Shown here: in pieces, positions 32,690 to 42,359 of the stretch | How the letters are laid out: each line of letters starts with the position of its first letter | How positions within the stretch are numbered: the first letter of the stretch is position 1 | NCBI GenBank assembly: GCA_028023455.1 | Contig: JAQFVV010006208.1 | Location: 6,494,963-6,558,962 of the forward strand | Origin: Epiperipatus broadwayi | Lineage: Eukaryota; Onychophora; Udeonychophora; Euonychophora; Peripatidae | Length of the DNA: 64,000 nt | Direction: 5' to 3' | Made by a program: the position numbers and the translations under genes | The notes under the pieces: generated by a model | What the model was told of the DNA's origin: nothing | Database searches by the model: none | What the model saw: the letters and a program-made list of their open reading frames with translations, nothing else

Positions 32690-33020
32690 AGTTCGCAAAT
32701 CTGAATAAAAAATAAATTATTATAACTCAAGTGAATGTAATATCTGAATAAATTTTATATATTTTAATTCATAGAAAATTACCTGAATTAAATTAGTTTT
32801 AATTTTTGGAAGTATTGTATAATACTTCTTAAAAATAGATGTACCATCCTTATTGTTTTTTCTTTGTTAGTCATATATTGATTTCATTCGCACTCATACT
32901 TTTTTAATTAGATGTTCATTTTTTAAAAAAATATAAGGGTTACATGACTTTTACTTAATAATTCTAAACGGAAAACCCTAAAATATATTTTTTAATAGAT
33001 TTTTTTAAAATTATGTTTTG
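32690..33020. other. Intron start, nothing recognised
   Basis: AT-rich, no recognised feature. Confidence 0.35.
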
Positions 33021-33026
33021 ATTTTC

Positions 33027-33310
33027 AAGTGTCAAATTAACTCAACCCACATCTTTGACATTATCCATTTTAGATAAATATAATAATGACTATTATTAAT
33101 CATTTACTAAACTAGAGATTATCTCTAGCAGAGATATAAACTAAATAGTCTTAATATTCTATAATTACATGTTGAATTACAAGTGTCAAATTAACTCAAC
33201 CTACATCTTTGACACCATCTACTTTAGATAAATATTATAATGATTATTATTAATCATTTACTAAACTAGAGATTATCTCTAGAACAGATATAAATTTCAA
33301 AACTCAATTA
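33027..33310. repeat. Tandem repeat, period 154 bp
   Basis: AAGTGTCAAATTAACTCAAC starts near-identical blocks at 33027 and 33181, each with CTAAACTAGAGATTATCTCT, itself a short palindrome. A third, shortened copy begins at 33583. Confidence 0.82.
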
Positions 33311-33454
33311 AAGATTAATATATCTGATTTTTTAAAAATTAAACACACAAACACATGGAGTTATTCACTTTTTTTTTCCACATGTAATATCTTAATAAAT
33401 ATATTAAATAACCTCAATATTACCACGTATTCTTTTAAAGATACAATAAAAGAC

Positions 33455-33525
33455 AAATGACCCCCAAGATGCATTTCGGACTGAACCAGCACTCATCAGT
33501 TGGTCCAAGTCAATATCTCTCATAT
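33455..33525 (-). ncRNA. Hammerhead ribozyme, family D fragment
   Basis: Minus strand: CUGAUGA (complement 33493-33499), stem II GUGCUG with CAGUCC (one mismatch), GAAA, palindromic stem III AUGCAU, C17 (AUC site), inner stem I UUGG:CCAA. Little else of family D surrounds it, so it is a short relic that keeps the core. Confidence 0.65.
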
Positions 33526-33894
33526 ATATCTTTATTATATGAAAAATATTTCTCTATATTAAATAATTATATTTTGATTTTCAAGGGTCAAATTAACTCA
33601 GCCCACACAAATCTTTGAGATAATAAAAGATACTTTTAAATAATAATAAATAAACATTCTGAGAGTTAACCATTAATAAGTAATTTAGTTAAAGATTGAA
33701 ACTTTTATAAAAAATATTTATTTATATTAGGCAACTCAAACTTGTTCATGATCAAGGTTATCTATTTATAGATCATACTATGTGCCATATTACAAAAAAG
33801 GAAAAAACAAACTCAAAATAAATAGACAGCAGATTTTTTTTAACATGGCAATTTTGCAATCACGCATAGAAAATAACATATGAAATGTCAAAAC

Positions 33895-34440
33895 ACTCTT
33901 CCAAACATTAAGTATTTTCAGCTATGCCACCTTTGAGTAAATATAAAATTCTGAATCTCAAGTAGCATAAAAGATATGTTTTGAACCGTATTCTGAAATC
34001 ATGGTAAATACTGAAATATGAACTCGGGTGAACAAACAACATGAAATTTAAATGAGCAATGTTCTTAAATTGCTCATAAACAAATATCCTAAGATCTAGG
34101 TGCAGTGCTCTCAGATCCAAGGCTCCTCACTGATGAAGGCCAAAATCCAGAAACTAGTCTGAGGATATTGGATGAGTAGACACTAAATAGGGATTTTATG
34201 CACTAGCTGTTTAATAACAGTTATGAGCAAGCATAGGAAATGGTGTTCATGCGATGTTCAGTAGTTTAATACAGAGAAAGACTAAATATTAGTCATTTTA
34301 AGATTTGCAATCTCTCAACATAAGAATATGCATATAGCTAGTTGAAAATCAAATATAAAATGCCAAATCACTTTTCCAAATATTAAGTATTCTCAGCCAT
34401 GCCCCCTGTGAATATAAAACTCCGAATCTTAAGCATCCAC
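33895..34440. repeat. Direct repeat split by a family A insertion
   Basis: TTCCAAACATTAAGTATTTT with CAGCTATGCCACC near 33900 is repeated as TTCCAAATATTAAGTATTCT with CAGCCATGCCCCC near 34375. Between them lies a family A piece (34090-34262) with C3 at 34130; its stem II is damaged (GGC opposite UCC). Confidence 0.65.
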
Positions 34441-34604
34441 TCCAAAAGATATCTTTATTCAAACACAGAGTGCTGAAATTTATTTCTTATAAAATAATGT
34501 ATATATCAAAATATTATCATGGTACAAAAATATTTATAAAGTACAAAAAATGTTTTCTTTTCAAGTTTATATTATTCAAATAAAAATTATATTATTTATT
34601 TGAA

Positions 34605-34915
34605 TATAAGGGATTTGAACTCAGACTTTCAAGCATCCTTAAACTATCCATACTATCTCATACCACTAATACACATGACCACATACATGTAGAAAAGATA
34701 AATAATCACACATATATGTATTTCATGCTAAACCAGCACTCTTCAGTTGATCTAGATTATCATCTCCCACACATATATATAATCCGTGCTCAGTTTATAT
34801 TAAGATAGCAAATCCTCATACTTTAATGAACCAATTCACTCCAACCTCCAACCCTTCAGCCATCCATACCATTGAAAATCTGATGATGGAAACCCCAAAT
34901 CTTTAGTTTGGTTGA
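34605..34915 (-). repeat. Family D element with hammerhead
   Basis: Starts GGGATTTGAACTCAGACTTT (34609). Minus-strand ribozyme at about 34697-34760: CUGAAGA, stem II GUGCUG with UAGCAU (6 bp with two wobbles), GAAA, AUACAUAU stem III and AUA site. Inner stem I is weakened (UGUG instead of UUGG). Confidence 0.72.
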
Positions 34916-35702
34916 ATTTGTTGAACTATAATTATTTCTAATATTGATTGCACATGTTGGTCTGTTAATTTTGATTTTTCCACAGTTTTATTATTTTAAA
35001 GTTTAAAATAGTTGTTCATACAAATATGTACTATTGAACATAGCTAAAATACCCTTCATTTTACATAAACTATAGGAAATCAGTCATTTGATAAATAGTA
35101 ATAGAAATGTAGAAACCAAGCATCCATTTATTTTTCTTTCAATATGGAACCCACACTGAATTTTGATTAATTCTAATTGTAAATTGTTATCAACAGTTTC
35201 AACAACAGTTGATAAAAGAAAAGTAAATAGATGAAATTGGTTTTCACATTTCTTGAAATCCAAAAATCTTTTTTTGAATTTATTTTTTAATGATTTAATT
35301 TGATTAATATATTTAAAAAATTTCATTTCTAGTGATTTTTGTAATAACAATTGGCAACATTTAAAATGAGATAATTTTTTTTTTTTTGTATTTGTTTTTG
35401 CCAGTATAATAATTTTTATTTGAAAACATTGATGTTGTCAAATGTGGTAGTCACATATAATATTAAATCATTAAGCATCACATGATCACCATCTCTTATA
35501 CTAGCACATAATTGTTGTTAAAAAGGCAAAACTCTCTATACAGTAGTGCCACCCTATGCCAACCAAAGTAATGAATGGATGCCAGAAGGCTTGTGCATAA
35601 AATCCTTATCTAGTGCCTACTCATCCAATATCCCCAGACTAGTTTCTGGCTTGTGGCATTTGTCAGTGAGGAACCTTGGATCTGAGAGCACAGTGCTCTC
35701 AG

Positions 35703-35757
35703 ATCCAAGGCTCCTCACTGATGAAGGCCACAAGCCAGAAACTAGTCTGGGGATATT
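35703..35757 (+). ncRNA. Hammerhead ribozyme, family A, first of a tandem pair
   Basis: C3 at 35718, CUGAUGA, GGC:GCC, GAAA, ACUAGU, C17 at 35747; inner stem I UCCUCA:UGGGGA. The outer stem I is lost because the next unit begins at once (GATATTAGTGCAG). Confidence 0.72.
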
Positions 35758-35773
35758 AGTGCAGTGCTCTCAG

Positions 35774-35832
35774 ATCCAAGGGTCCTCACTGATGAAGGCC
35801 ACAAGCCAGAAACTAGTCTGAGGATATTGGAA
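35774..35832 (+). ncRNA. Hammerhead ribozyme, family A, second of a tandem pair
   Basis: C3 at 35789, C17 at 35818, 71 nt after the first. Core complete; inner stem I UCCUCA:UGAGGA is fully Watson-Crick here; outer stem I AUCCAA with UUGGA. Confidence 0.78.
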
Positions 35833-35964
35833 GAGTAGGCACTAGATAGGGATTTTATGCACAAGCCTTCTGGCATCCGTTGATTACTTGGTTGGCACAG
35901 GGTGGCACTACTGTATGGAGATTTTACCTTGTTTAATATTAAATCATCCTTGCACTTTACTACT

Positions 35965-36085
35965 CTTACACAATGCTTTATTTAGCAGCCTCTTTTACTG
36001 TTTACAGTTTTGATTGCCCCTGCAATCTTCTTCAGAACTTTTATATCATGTGGTAGTCACATGATGTTTGTCTTATAATTTAAGA
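35965..36085 (-). repeat. Family G ribozyme-like repeat, single copy
   Basis: Minus strand: CUGAAGA, stem II GAUUGC:GCAAUC (6 bp), then AAAAC where GAAAC is expected. Ends with TCATGTGGTAGTCACATGATG, a short palindrome. Related to the tandem array at 38385-38705. Confidence 0.6.
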
Positions 36086-36949
36086 TTATATTGACTAAAG
36101 TGATTTGTAATAGCAATTGAAAAAAGTTAAGTATTTTATTCCATGATCATCTTTTAATGTTCCACATTCATAATTTTTCAGTTCTAAAAAAAATTATAAT
36201 TTTGTCCAGAAGTTGGAAGAATCACTTGAAAACATTATAATTAGAAAGCCACTGAATTTCCTCTGTAAAGCTAGATTCATGTCTTATATCTTCTAAAAAT
36301 TTACCAAATTGGTGATGATTAAACTCTTGTACCTGAATATAATTTATAATTTCAATGCATATTTTTATGATATGTCCGATATTTAAAACTTTGGAGTATA
36401 ATGTTTGCTGATATAAAGTAATGAAAATGTTGAAACAGTCATCCGTCTCATATCCTCTACATCTGTACTTTAATCAATTGCTATGATATGGATCTCAAAT
36501 GTAATTATTGACTTCAATTGATTTCTTAAATTCCCAGTTATATCATCAATTTTATTGCCAATGATATTTAGAGTCAAGTTTACATTTTTCAATTTCTTTA
36601 TCCCTGACACAACATTCCCACTGCTTTAATAATACATTTGCAAATAAACTCTTCTTCAGTTAATGGTTTTGACTTGCTTGCAGTTAAATGCGATATTAAA
36701 TAATTAGTTTTTACAGAAACTGTATTTAGTATCTTATTAAGGTAAACACATACAATTAAATATAGAAGTTTGTACATCCTTTTTCATTTTGAATATAATG
36801 TCTATCCTTGAAAAGAGATCTGCATGGAAAAAGAATTAAAATTATATTTATTGGTCTTGGTATTCTTTGTGTAAATAGCATTGATATAACTGCATATAGA
36901 TTAATACAAATTCTTATCTTATCTTTTTCACCTTCTTTGCATCTTTCTT

Positions 36950-37250
36950 TGTATATTCATATATATTTAAACTTTTCTATATACTCTTTTCATATACACT
37001 TCAGTGCAATTTTTATATATAATTTCTCCTTTATTTTCCTTACAATTTTGACTGTCCTGTAGTCTTCATCAGAGCTCCTATTTAATCCTTTCTTCCTAAG
37101 ACTGAAACCATAAGCAGAATGGGTGAAAGTTATATAGGAGCTCTGATGAAGACTGCAGGACAGTCGAAACTGTAAGGAAAATAAAGGAGGAATTACATAT
37201 AAAATTGCATTAAAGTCTGTATGAAGAGAGTATATAGAAAGATTTGAATA
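36950..37250. repeat. Family C foldback with a ribozyme-like core on each arm
   Basis: Arms are reverse complements over about 120 bp (ATTTCTCCTTTATTTTCCTT near 37021 and AAGGAAAATAAAGGAGGAAT near 37175). The plus-strand arm has CUGAUGA (37145), stem II GACUG:CAGUC, GAAAC, UGUA; the minus-strand arm carries the mirror copy (37048-37075). Stem I is only two clear pairs. Confidence 0.72.
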
Positions 37251-37494
37251 TCTAATACAAGTTCTGTAATAATGACTTCTTCTGCACCATTATTATTTTA
37301 TAAAAATACAAAAAGCAGTTATTCTTGTTTTATTGTTTATATTAAATTCTATCAATAGCATATTGTATGATTTGTTTACGTTTTCCATCTTTAGGCATAT
37401 AGAATAAGTCAGCACAATCTATTCTAGCATCTCAGTTTTAGAATAGTTCATGAACTTTGACCCTTTAAATCATTAAAATAGCATTGACCATTTT

Positions 37495-37690
37495 AAAGGT
37501 AGATCATCATCATCATCAACCATTATCAATTCACTGCAGGATGAAGGTCTTTACCAAGTTCAATACATCTTCTTTGATATTTAGCTTCTCTTCTACACAT
37601 CACCCCTGCTGGAAACAGCCCTATCTCATGCTCATCCTTCTTCATCATATCTACTTAATCATCATTCACAATTTCACTTTTATAAGTTAA
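37495..37690 (-). pseudogene. LINE-D 3' end fragment
   Basis: Complement of a coding end: on the minus strand pieces such as REAKYQRRC and a CCTGCAGTG block, followed by a run of GAT codons/ATC repeats (TCATCATCATCATCAACC at 37504). Same end as 47540-47870 and 53890-54080. Confidence 0.55.
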
Positions 37691-37854
37691 ATGAATGGAT
37701 GGACAGATTGTCATTTACATTTACTAAGCAGTTTTCTACTAAAAAGTACCATCACCAATTAATTGTATGCTTATGACAAAAGTTTAATGAACAAAAGTTA
37801 AACTTATATAATATTTGTTGCACAACCTTAAATATAAATATAAAGTAGTTAAGT

Positions 37855-38090
37855 AGATATAAAAGGTAGCTGATAGAGGGTTGCATTAGATCCTAAGATC
37901 TAGGTGCAGTGCTCTCATATCCAAGGTTCCTCACTGATGAAGGCCACAAGCCAGAAACTAGTCTGGGGATATTGTATGAGTAGGCACTAGATGGGGATTT
38001 TATGCACAAGCCTTCTGGCATCCATTGATTACTCTGGTTGGCACAGGGTGGCACTACTGCATGGAGAGTTTTGCCTGTTTAAAGCTAAAT
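37855..38090 (+). repeat. Family A element, plus strand, with hammerhead
   Basis: Runs from GTAGTTAAGTAGATATAAAA through the ribozyme to GAGAGTTTTGCCTGTTTAA. A single unit without foldback. Confidence 0.82.
37919..37977 (+). ncRNA. Hammerhead ribozyme, family A, intact core
   Basis: C3 at 37934, CUGAUGA, GGC:GCC with CACAA loop, GAAA, ACUAGU, C17 at 37963. Inner stem I UCCUCA:UGGGGA; outer stem I AUCCAA:UUGUAU with one mismatch. Confidence 0.78.
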
Positions 38091-38384
38091 ATAGAAGTTA
38101 AGAATTCCTCCCTATAAAAGAGAAATGACAAAATTTTAAATTTTTATAAACTCTTTAATTCTGTATCTTTATATTAGACAGCAACTTATGAATAAGAATG
38201 TATGGATGATAAAAAATTAAATAAAGATAGAAAGTCAAAGAATAAAAAAATTAAAAATGAATTTTTTATAATAAGTACATAAATAACTTTATCTTTTTTA
38301 TTGTATTGCCAAATCCATATAATATTAATATCATCTATGTTCTTTATTACTTTTTACAATGCTTTTTTGCAACCCAGTATTGAT

Positions 38385-38705
38385 GGTTTCGATTGCCCCA
38401 GCAATCTTTTTTAGAACTATAACAAACAGAATACAAATACATGAACACAAATCCACTATTGACGTATTGCCTCAGCAATCTTCTTCAGAACTATAACAAA
38501 CACAATACAAATACATGAACACAAATTCACTATTGACAGTTTTGATTGGCTCAACAATCTTCTTCAGAACTATAACAAACACAATATAAATACATGAACA
38601 TAAGTCCACTATTGATGGTTTCAATTGCCCCAGCAATCTTCTTCAGAACTAAAAAGTAGAAGTTTTGAAGACGATTGCTGGAGCAATCGAAACCATCAAT
38701 AGTGG
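38385..38705. repeat. Family G tandem array of ribozyme-like units (73-79 bp)
   Basis: Three and a half minus-strand units; AGAACTATAAC-type starts are at 38414, 38487, 38566 and 38645 (spacing 73, 79, 79). Each unit holds CUGAAGA (or a mutated form), a perfect 6-bp stem II GAUUGC:GCAAUC with loop UGGG, and in the less mutated units GAAACCAUC. The last piece (38668-38705) is in the opposite direction, making a hairpin end: GAAGA, GAUUGC:GCAAUC, GAAACCAUC on the plus strand. Confidence 0.8.
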
Positions 38706-38765
38706 GTTGTAAAAAATCATTGTAAAAAGTAATAAAGAACATAAATGATATCAAAGTATGTAAAT

Positions 38766-39372
38766 TGTTATAGTTCTTTCCTTTAGAAATGCACTATTCC
38801 AGATTCCGTCTTTATCTGATCGGATTGAACATTGTTTGCTGCTGGCCAATAGGTTGATGTACAGATAAAGGTATAGCCAATGATTAGTACAGGCTAATAA
38901 GCAAGAATGTTCACTGAATCTAAATGTTCTAGTGAGGTTAAGGATCTGGCAATAAAGTCAGCTTTTTGGACAAAAAAGGGGAGAACATCTGTCTAATCTA
39001 CAAAGATGGTAGTGACCCCGGGAGAAGTTTTGCTAACCTAAACAGCAGTAAACATTCTTATGATAGCATAACGCTATTTGTTCACACAGCTAGGCAAATC
39101 CACATAAAGACTGGATGCTGCTAAGACTACTGCTGACTTGAGGCAAGCTGTCTGGTACATCTGGAAGAGTCATTCTCCCCACCCATGAGGCAAGCTATCA
39201 GGTGTAGCTGGAAGTGGTAGATTGTGAGGACTCGAATCCAAGAGTTCACATTAGAAATATTATTCTGTATTGTACATAATTGTAAATATAACAAATATTA
39301 ATTATAATGCTGGTGCTAGTGTTATTTTCTGTGGGTTAGGTCGGTACTCCAGACCAAACACAATATAAATAT
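38766..39372 (+). repeat. LTR-like repeat, copy 1
   Basis: Starts TGTTATAG and ends CAAACACA. It shares with the inverted copy at 52980-53690 the blocks TTATCTGATCGGATT, GAACATCTGT, GAGGCAAGCTGTC and AGCTGGAAGAGT-type repeats. Size, a TG...CA outline and a late AATA-rich part fit a solo LTR, but no retroelement body or clear target duplication was seen. Confidence 0.45.
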
Positions 39373-39574
39373 CAAATTGTATAATATAAATATGCCCATG
39401 GATAAAATATGATCATTCTTTAGTCTGTTTATTTGACATCTTGTTATATTGTCTTTAAACTTATTTTTTGGTAGGGCATTAACATCTAATTTTAATCTCT
39501 GATAGGCTGCATAATTTTACTTAATCAAGTTTAATAACTGAAACACAGGCTTATTCTATACCTGTGTCTATATA

Positions 39575-39905
39575 TGTAATATATAGGGTATATGAGCACA
39601 GACTTTCAGATGATCCATCACTCTCCACTCTATCTAATAACACTGATACACTCAAGCACATATATGCTGAAAAGATAAATAATCACCAATATACGTATTT
39701 CATGCTAAACCAGCAATCATCAGTTGGTCCAGATTATCATCTCCCACACATATATACTATAAGTGCTCAGATATATATTAAGATAGACAATCCTCATACT
39801 TTAGTGGACAGGCTCCAATCTTCTACACACTCCAACTCTTCAACCGTCCATCCAATTGAAAATCTGATGATGGAATGCTCAAAGTCCACCCTGAGGCCGA
39901 GATTC
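39575..39905 (-). repeat. Family D element, minus strand, with hammerhead
   Basis: Runs from GGGTATATGAGCACAGAC (39587) to GATGATGGAATGCTCAAAG (39865). The plus-strand reading of the same block is open for 142 codons by chance; it has no protein features. Confidence 0.78.
39674..39738 (-). ncRNA. Hammerhead ribozyme, family D
   Basis: Minus strand: outer stem I GAUAAUCU side with GAUUAUUUAUC, inner stem I ACCAA:UUGGU (5 bp), CUGAUGA, stem II UGCUG/UAGCA, GAAA, the palindrome AUACGUAU as stem III, AUA cleavage site. Only the pair next to A9 is a U-U mismatch. This copy shows best why stem III would favour dimers: its loop is self-complementary. Confidence 0.76.
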
Positions 39906-40103
39906 AAGTTTAGAAACATTAACTTCCTTAATTGTTTAAAATATAATTATATTATTAATAGTCATTACAAAATGGCAGCATTATTTTATTAATGTTGAAG
40001 TACCTTATAAGTTTTTGTTTAATTTAGTTTTTATTAAAAATTGTTTATAATATTAATAAACAATATAAAAAATAAAGTGTATATTTTTCTTATTTTAATA
40101 TAG

Positions 40104-40290
40104 ATTTGAAGAGAATGATTGTTAAAAGGCCATCTAGACCTTGCACCCCTCTTGGAGTTCCTATTGAAGAAGATGTTATTCCAAAACGACCATTTTTTGA
40201 ACATGGAATGAAAAGCATAGGCGTTCAAGCTGGAGAATCTGCAAAATTTAACATTAAAGTCTGTGGCTACCCTGAACCAGAAATAAAATG
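40104..40290 (+). CDS. UNC-89/obscurin-like gene, exon 5 (linker and first half of a second Ig domain)
   Basis: 187 bases, enters in phase 1 and leaves in phase 2 (Trp codon split TG|G); acceptor TTATTTTAATATAG, donor AATG|GTGAGT. Encodes DLKRMIVKRPSRPCTPLGVP, a basic Pro-rich linker, then IEEDVIPKRPFFEHGMKSIG and VQAGESAKFNIKVCGYPEPE, IKW. The last part is strands A to C of an I-set Ig domain: G-E-S-A-K-F (strand B, with Asn/Ile where the first Cys often sits), CGYPEPEIKW (C strand with core Trp). The second half of the domain must be in the next exon, which was not found in the remaining 23.7 kb; the intron therefore probably extends past the window. Confidence 0.88.
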
Positions 40291-40299
40291 GTGAGTTTT

Positions 40300-40740
40300 A
40301 ACAACAAATATAATAATAATGATTATGAGTGTCTTATCACTTTAAGAAATTTATTTTTGGTGAATGTGCGATCCTCTTAAAAATTGTGAGCCATATTGAA
40401 AGTGTGAATGAATTAGATGGTGATATTTATTGTCTTAAATTCTGGCAATATTTTGTATTACTTTTAGTGTCATTCATTCATTCAATAATCATTCAAAAAT
40501 TCATTTTAATTAAAATACTATGCTTCCGGCCAGTCCAAATTTCAAATATGGGATTGTGCCATTGAAAAGTACTTCTTTAAAAATCATTAATGATACTTAT
40601 ATGTCACTTTAAAATGTTTCTTATCAACTTCTATACCATCCATATAAGATGATATAAAAATGGTAAAAGAAAAACGTGATTGTATACAAACCGAATAAAT
40701 TTAAATTAGAAATTAATTATTGTGGTTCTATAAAGACACT
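40300..40740. other. Intron start, nothing recognised
   Basis: AT-rich, no recognised feature. Confidence 0.35.
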
Positions 40741-40744
40741 ATCC

Positions 40745-41080
40745 ATTCTATTTCACTAAACATCACGTGATCACAATTCTTTATGACTTTACAAGCAAGT
40801 GAGCTTGAATTAAAAACATTATTGTGTTTTCATTTTGGACTCAAAACTTTATAGTTAGCTAAAAAGGTAAAAGATGGCTGCTTGAGAATTGGATTGGATC
40901 TTAAGATTTATGTGCAGTGCTTTCAGATCCAAAGCTTCTCACTGATACTAGAAACTAGTCTGGGAATATTAGATGAGTAGGCACTAGATAGGATTTTATG
41001 CACAAATCTTCCTGCATCCATTGATTATTCTGGCTTGCATTGAACAGCGTTACTGTATGGAGAGTTTTGTCTCTGTGTTC
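40745..41080 (+). repeat. Family A element with internally deleted ribozyme
   Basis: Starts CATCACGTGATCACAATTCT and ends GAGAGTTTTGTCTC. At 40938-40972 the core reads CUGAUAC, then AGAAAC, ACUAGUC; stem II is deleted. Confidence 0.75.
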
Positions 41081-41154
41081 ATTTTCTTTCAAATATATTA
41101 GAATCAGTCATATTATCATTATATTCATAGTAGTTAAAATATATATTGCTTATA

Positions 41155-41275
41155 ATAACTTCTTTCACATACACTTTAATGCAAATTTTTTTTATAAAAC
41201 TTCTTTATTTTCCTGACAGTTTCGACTTTTCCAGCAGTCCTCATCAGAGCTACAATATTTGAATGAAAAAAAAAA
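41155..41275 (-). repeat. Family C single arm with hammerhead-like core
   Basis: Minus strand: CUGAUGA (complement 41241-41247), G, stem II GACU:AGUC with a longer loop, GAAAC, UGUC then AGG. Stem I is 2 bp only. This copy keeps a GUC site, so it may be nearest to the ancestral C sequence. Confidence 0.62.
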
Positions 41276-41279
41276 AGAA

Positions 41280-41765
41280 ATACTTGAATAAAAAAGAAGT
41301 TATTAGAAACAATATATATCAATATTTGAAGAAATACAAAGAAAGTGAAGGAGAAGAATAAGAGTAGTAGTTAATCATTTCATCTGATTTACCAGATAAA
41401 ATTATTTCTGTCAACAGGCACAAATAACTACTCAATATATTCAAGTCTGTTTACCCGAAGAAATACATGAATTGATTCAATTTAAAAATTAAATCAGATT
41501 AGCATATCTAAAATTTTATATAGAACATTAAAAAAAATTGAACAGTAGGAAAAGCTGAAAAAAATAAAAATTCAGAAGTTTATTGAAATCATAATTGATC
41601 TATTTTTATATGAAAGTCACCGCAGTATTTAAAATGATTGTGTGCCATAAATAATAAAAGGTATGTCTTCAGTTACATTAGAAACAAAACTATCTCTCAT
41701 TGGGATCTAAAAGATGAAGATCACAAGATAATGGTATCAGTGATACAAGATATCATTAGGTTTCA
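41280..41765. other. Intron sequence, nothing recognised
   Basis: AT-rich, no recognised feature. Confidence 0.35.
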
Positions 41766-41769
41766 TTTG

Positions 41770-42350
41770 TCAGCTTTAAATTTAGTGCATTTGTAAAGCA
41801 GTTGGTCTGTTTTGAGCCACCGCCATTTTTTTTTGTAACATTGATGGAGTTCTGTTTTGTGGGCATGGGTCTGCACTCCTCTTTTTTTCCTCAGGGGTGG
41901 CTGGTGGTCGACGTTAGGTGTCTGGTTTATGGTGCAGGCTGTTGACAATTTTGCCACTGCCCAGAATACCTGCCGGGAGGCTATATGGTCAAAGTCTCAG
42001 TGCTATTCCTGCTCTGGTCAGCTACTGTGTCCCCTGATAGGCTGGTTTTGGGCAGGCTCATTACTTATTACTTCTTAGTTTTTACCCAAGTTGGCTTTCC
42101 AATTTTGGGCAGGTAGACCGATTGTGGTCCCTGTTCATTTGGACTGCTAATTGGGAGACAGAGGTCTTGACATGGCTCAGCTGTGGTTTGCGAGTTTATT
42201 GCTTGATGAACTTGGGCCATGGACCTTGCTGCCTGTTGTGGTGGTTGGTGCAATGCTGGACTTCACCTATTCAGCTGAAGCATTTGATTCTTCGCTTCGG
42301 GGCCCCAGGGGTGGGACCATTGGGTGATGGTTAACTTCTCAACAGCCAGG
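41770..42350. other. GC-rich island of unknown origin
   Basis: About 580 bp that are clearly richer in G and C (near half by eye) than everything around. Open frames occur on both strands (41857-42078 and 42122-42334 on +, 42068-42253 on -) but none shows a recognisable domain. The TG-rich, CA-poor strand bias (CTGGTTTTGGGCAGGCTC, GCTGCCTGTTGTGGTGG) and a following poly-A-signal-like AATAAA near 42510 are compatible with an LTR or retroelement leader. Confidence 0.4.
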
Positions 42351-42359
42351 CCATGTGGA

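Larger units (their letters stand above)
35459..35947. mobile_element. Family A element (463 bp) with 13-bp target duplication, three ribozyme cores
   Basis: Insertion 35472-35934; AATATTAAATCAT is present at 35459-35471 and 35935-35947. It is a foldback: a minus-strand core (about 35632-35692, mutated to CUGACAA), then two plus-strand cores in tandem, 71 nt apart. Ends GCATCACATGATCACC and TTTACCTTGTTT. Confidence 0.88.
34930..36735 (-). pseudogene. hAT transposase remnant (GTF2IRD2/ZBED-like), split by insertions
   Basis: On the minus strand, right to left: TNYLISHLTASKSKPLTEEE with FICKCIIKAVGMLC (36720-36610), NVNLTLNIIGNKIDDITGNL (36590-36530), TFEIHIIAID, stop, STDVEDMRRMTVST (36500-36430; the Asp of the ALDESTD motif is present), FLEDIRHESSFTEEIQWLSN (36300-36230; the E-x-x-WLS block), and, after the family A insertion, RFLDFKKCENQFHLFTFLLS with NLQLELIKIQC (35290-35150), the C-terminal dimerisation region. 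These blocks match hAT transposases of the type related to vertebrate GTF2IRD2/FAM200 proteins, which cut and paste DNA. Several stops show it is dead. A 463-bp family A element and a family G piece sit inside. Confidence 0.78.

Noticed and set aside
39564-39992. 142-codon open frame on +
   Set aside because: It lies entirely on the antisense of a family D element, repeated at other D copies with stops; no protein features.
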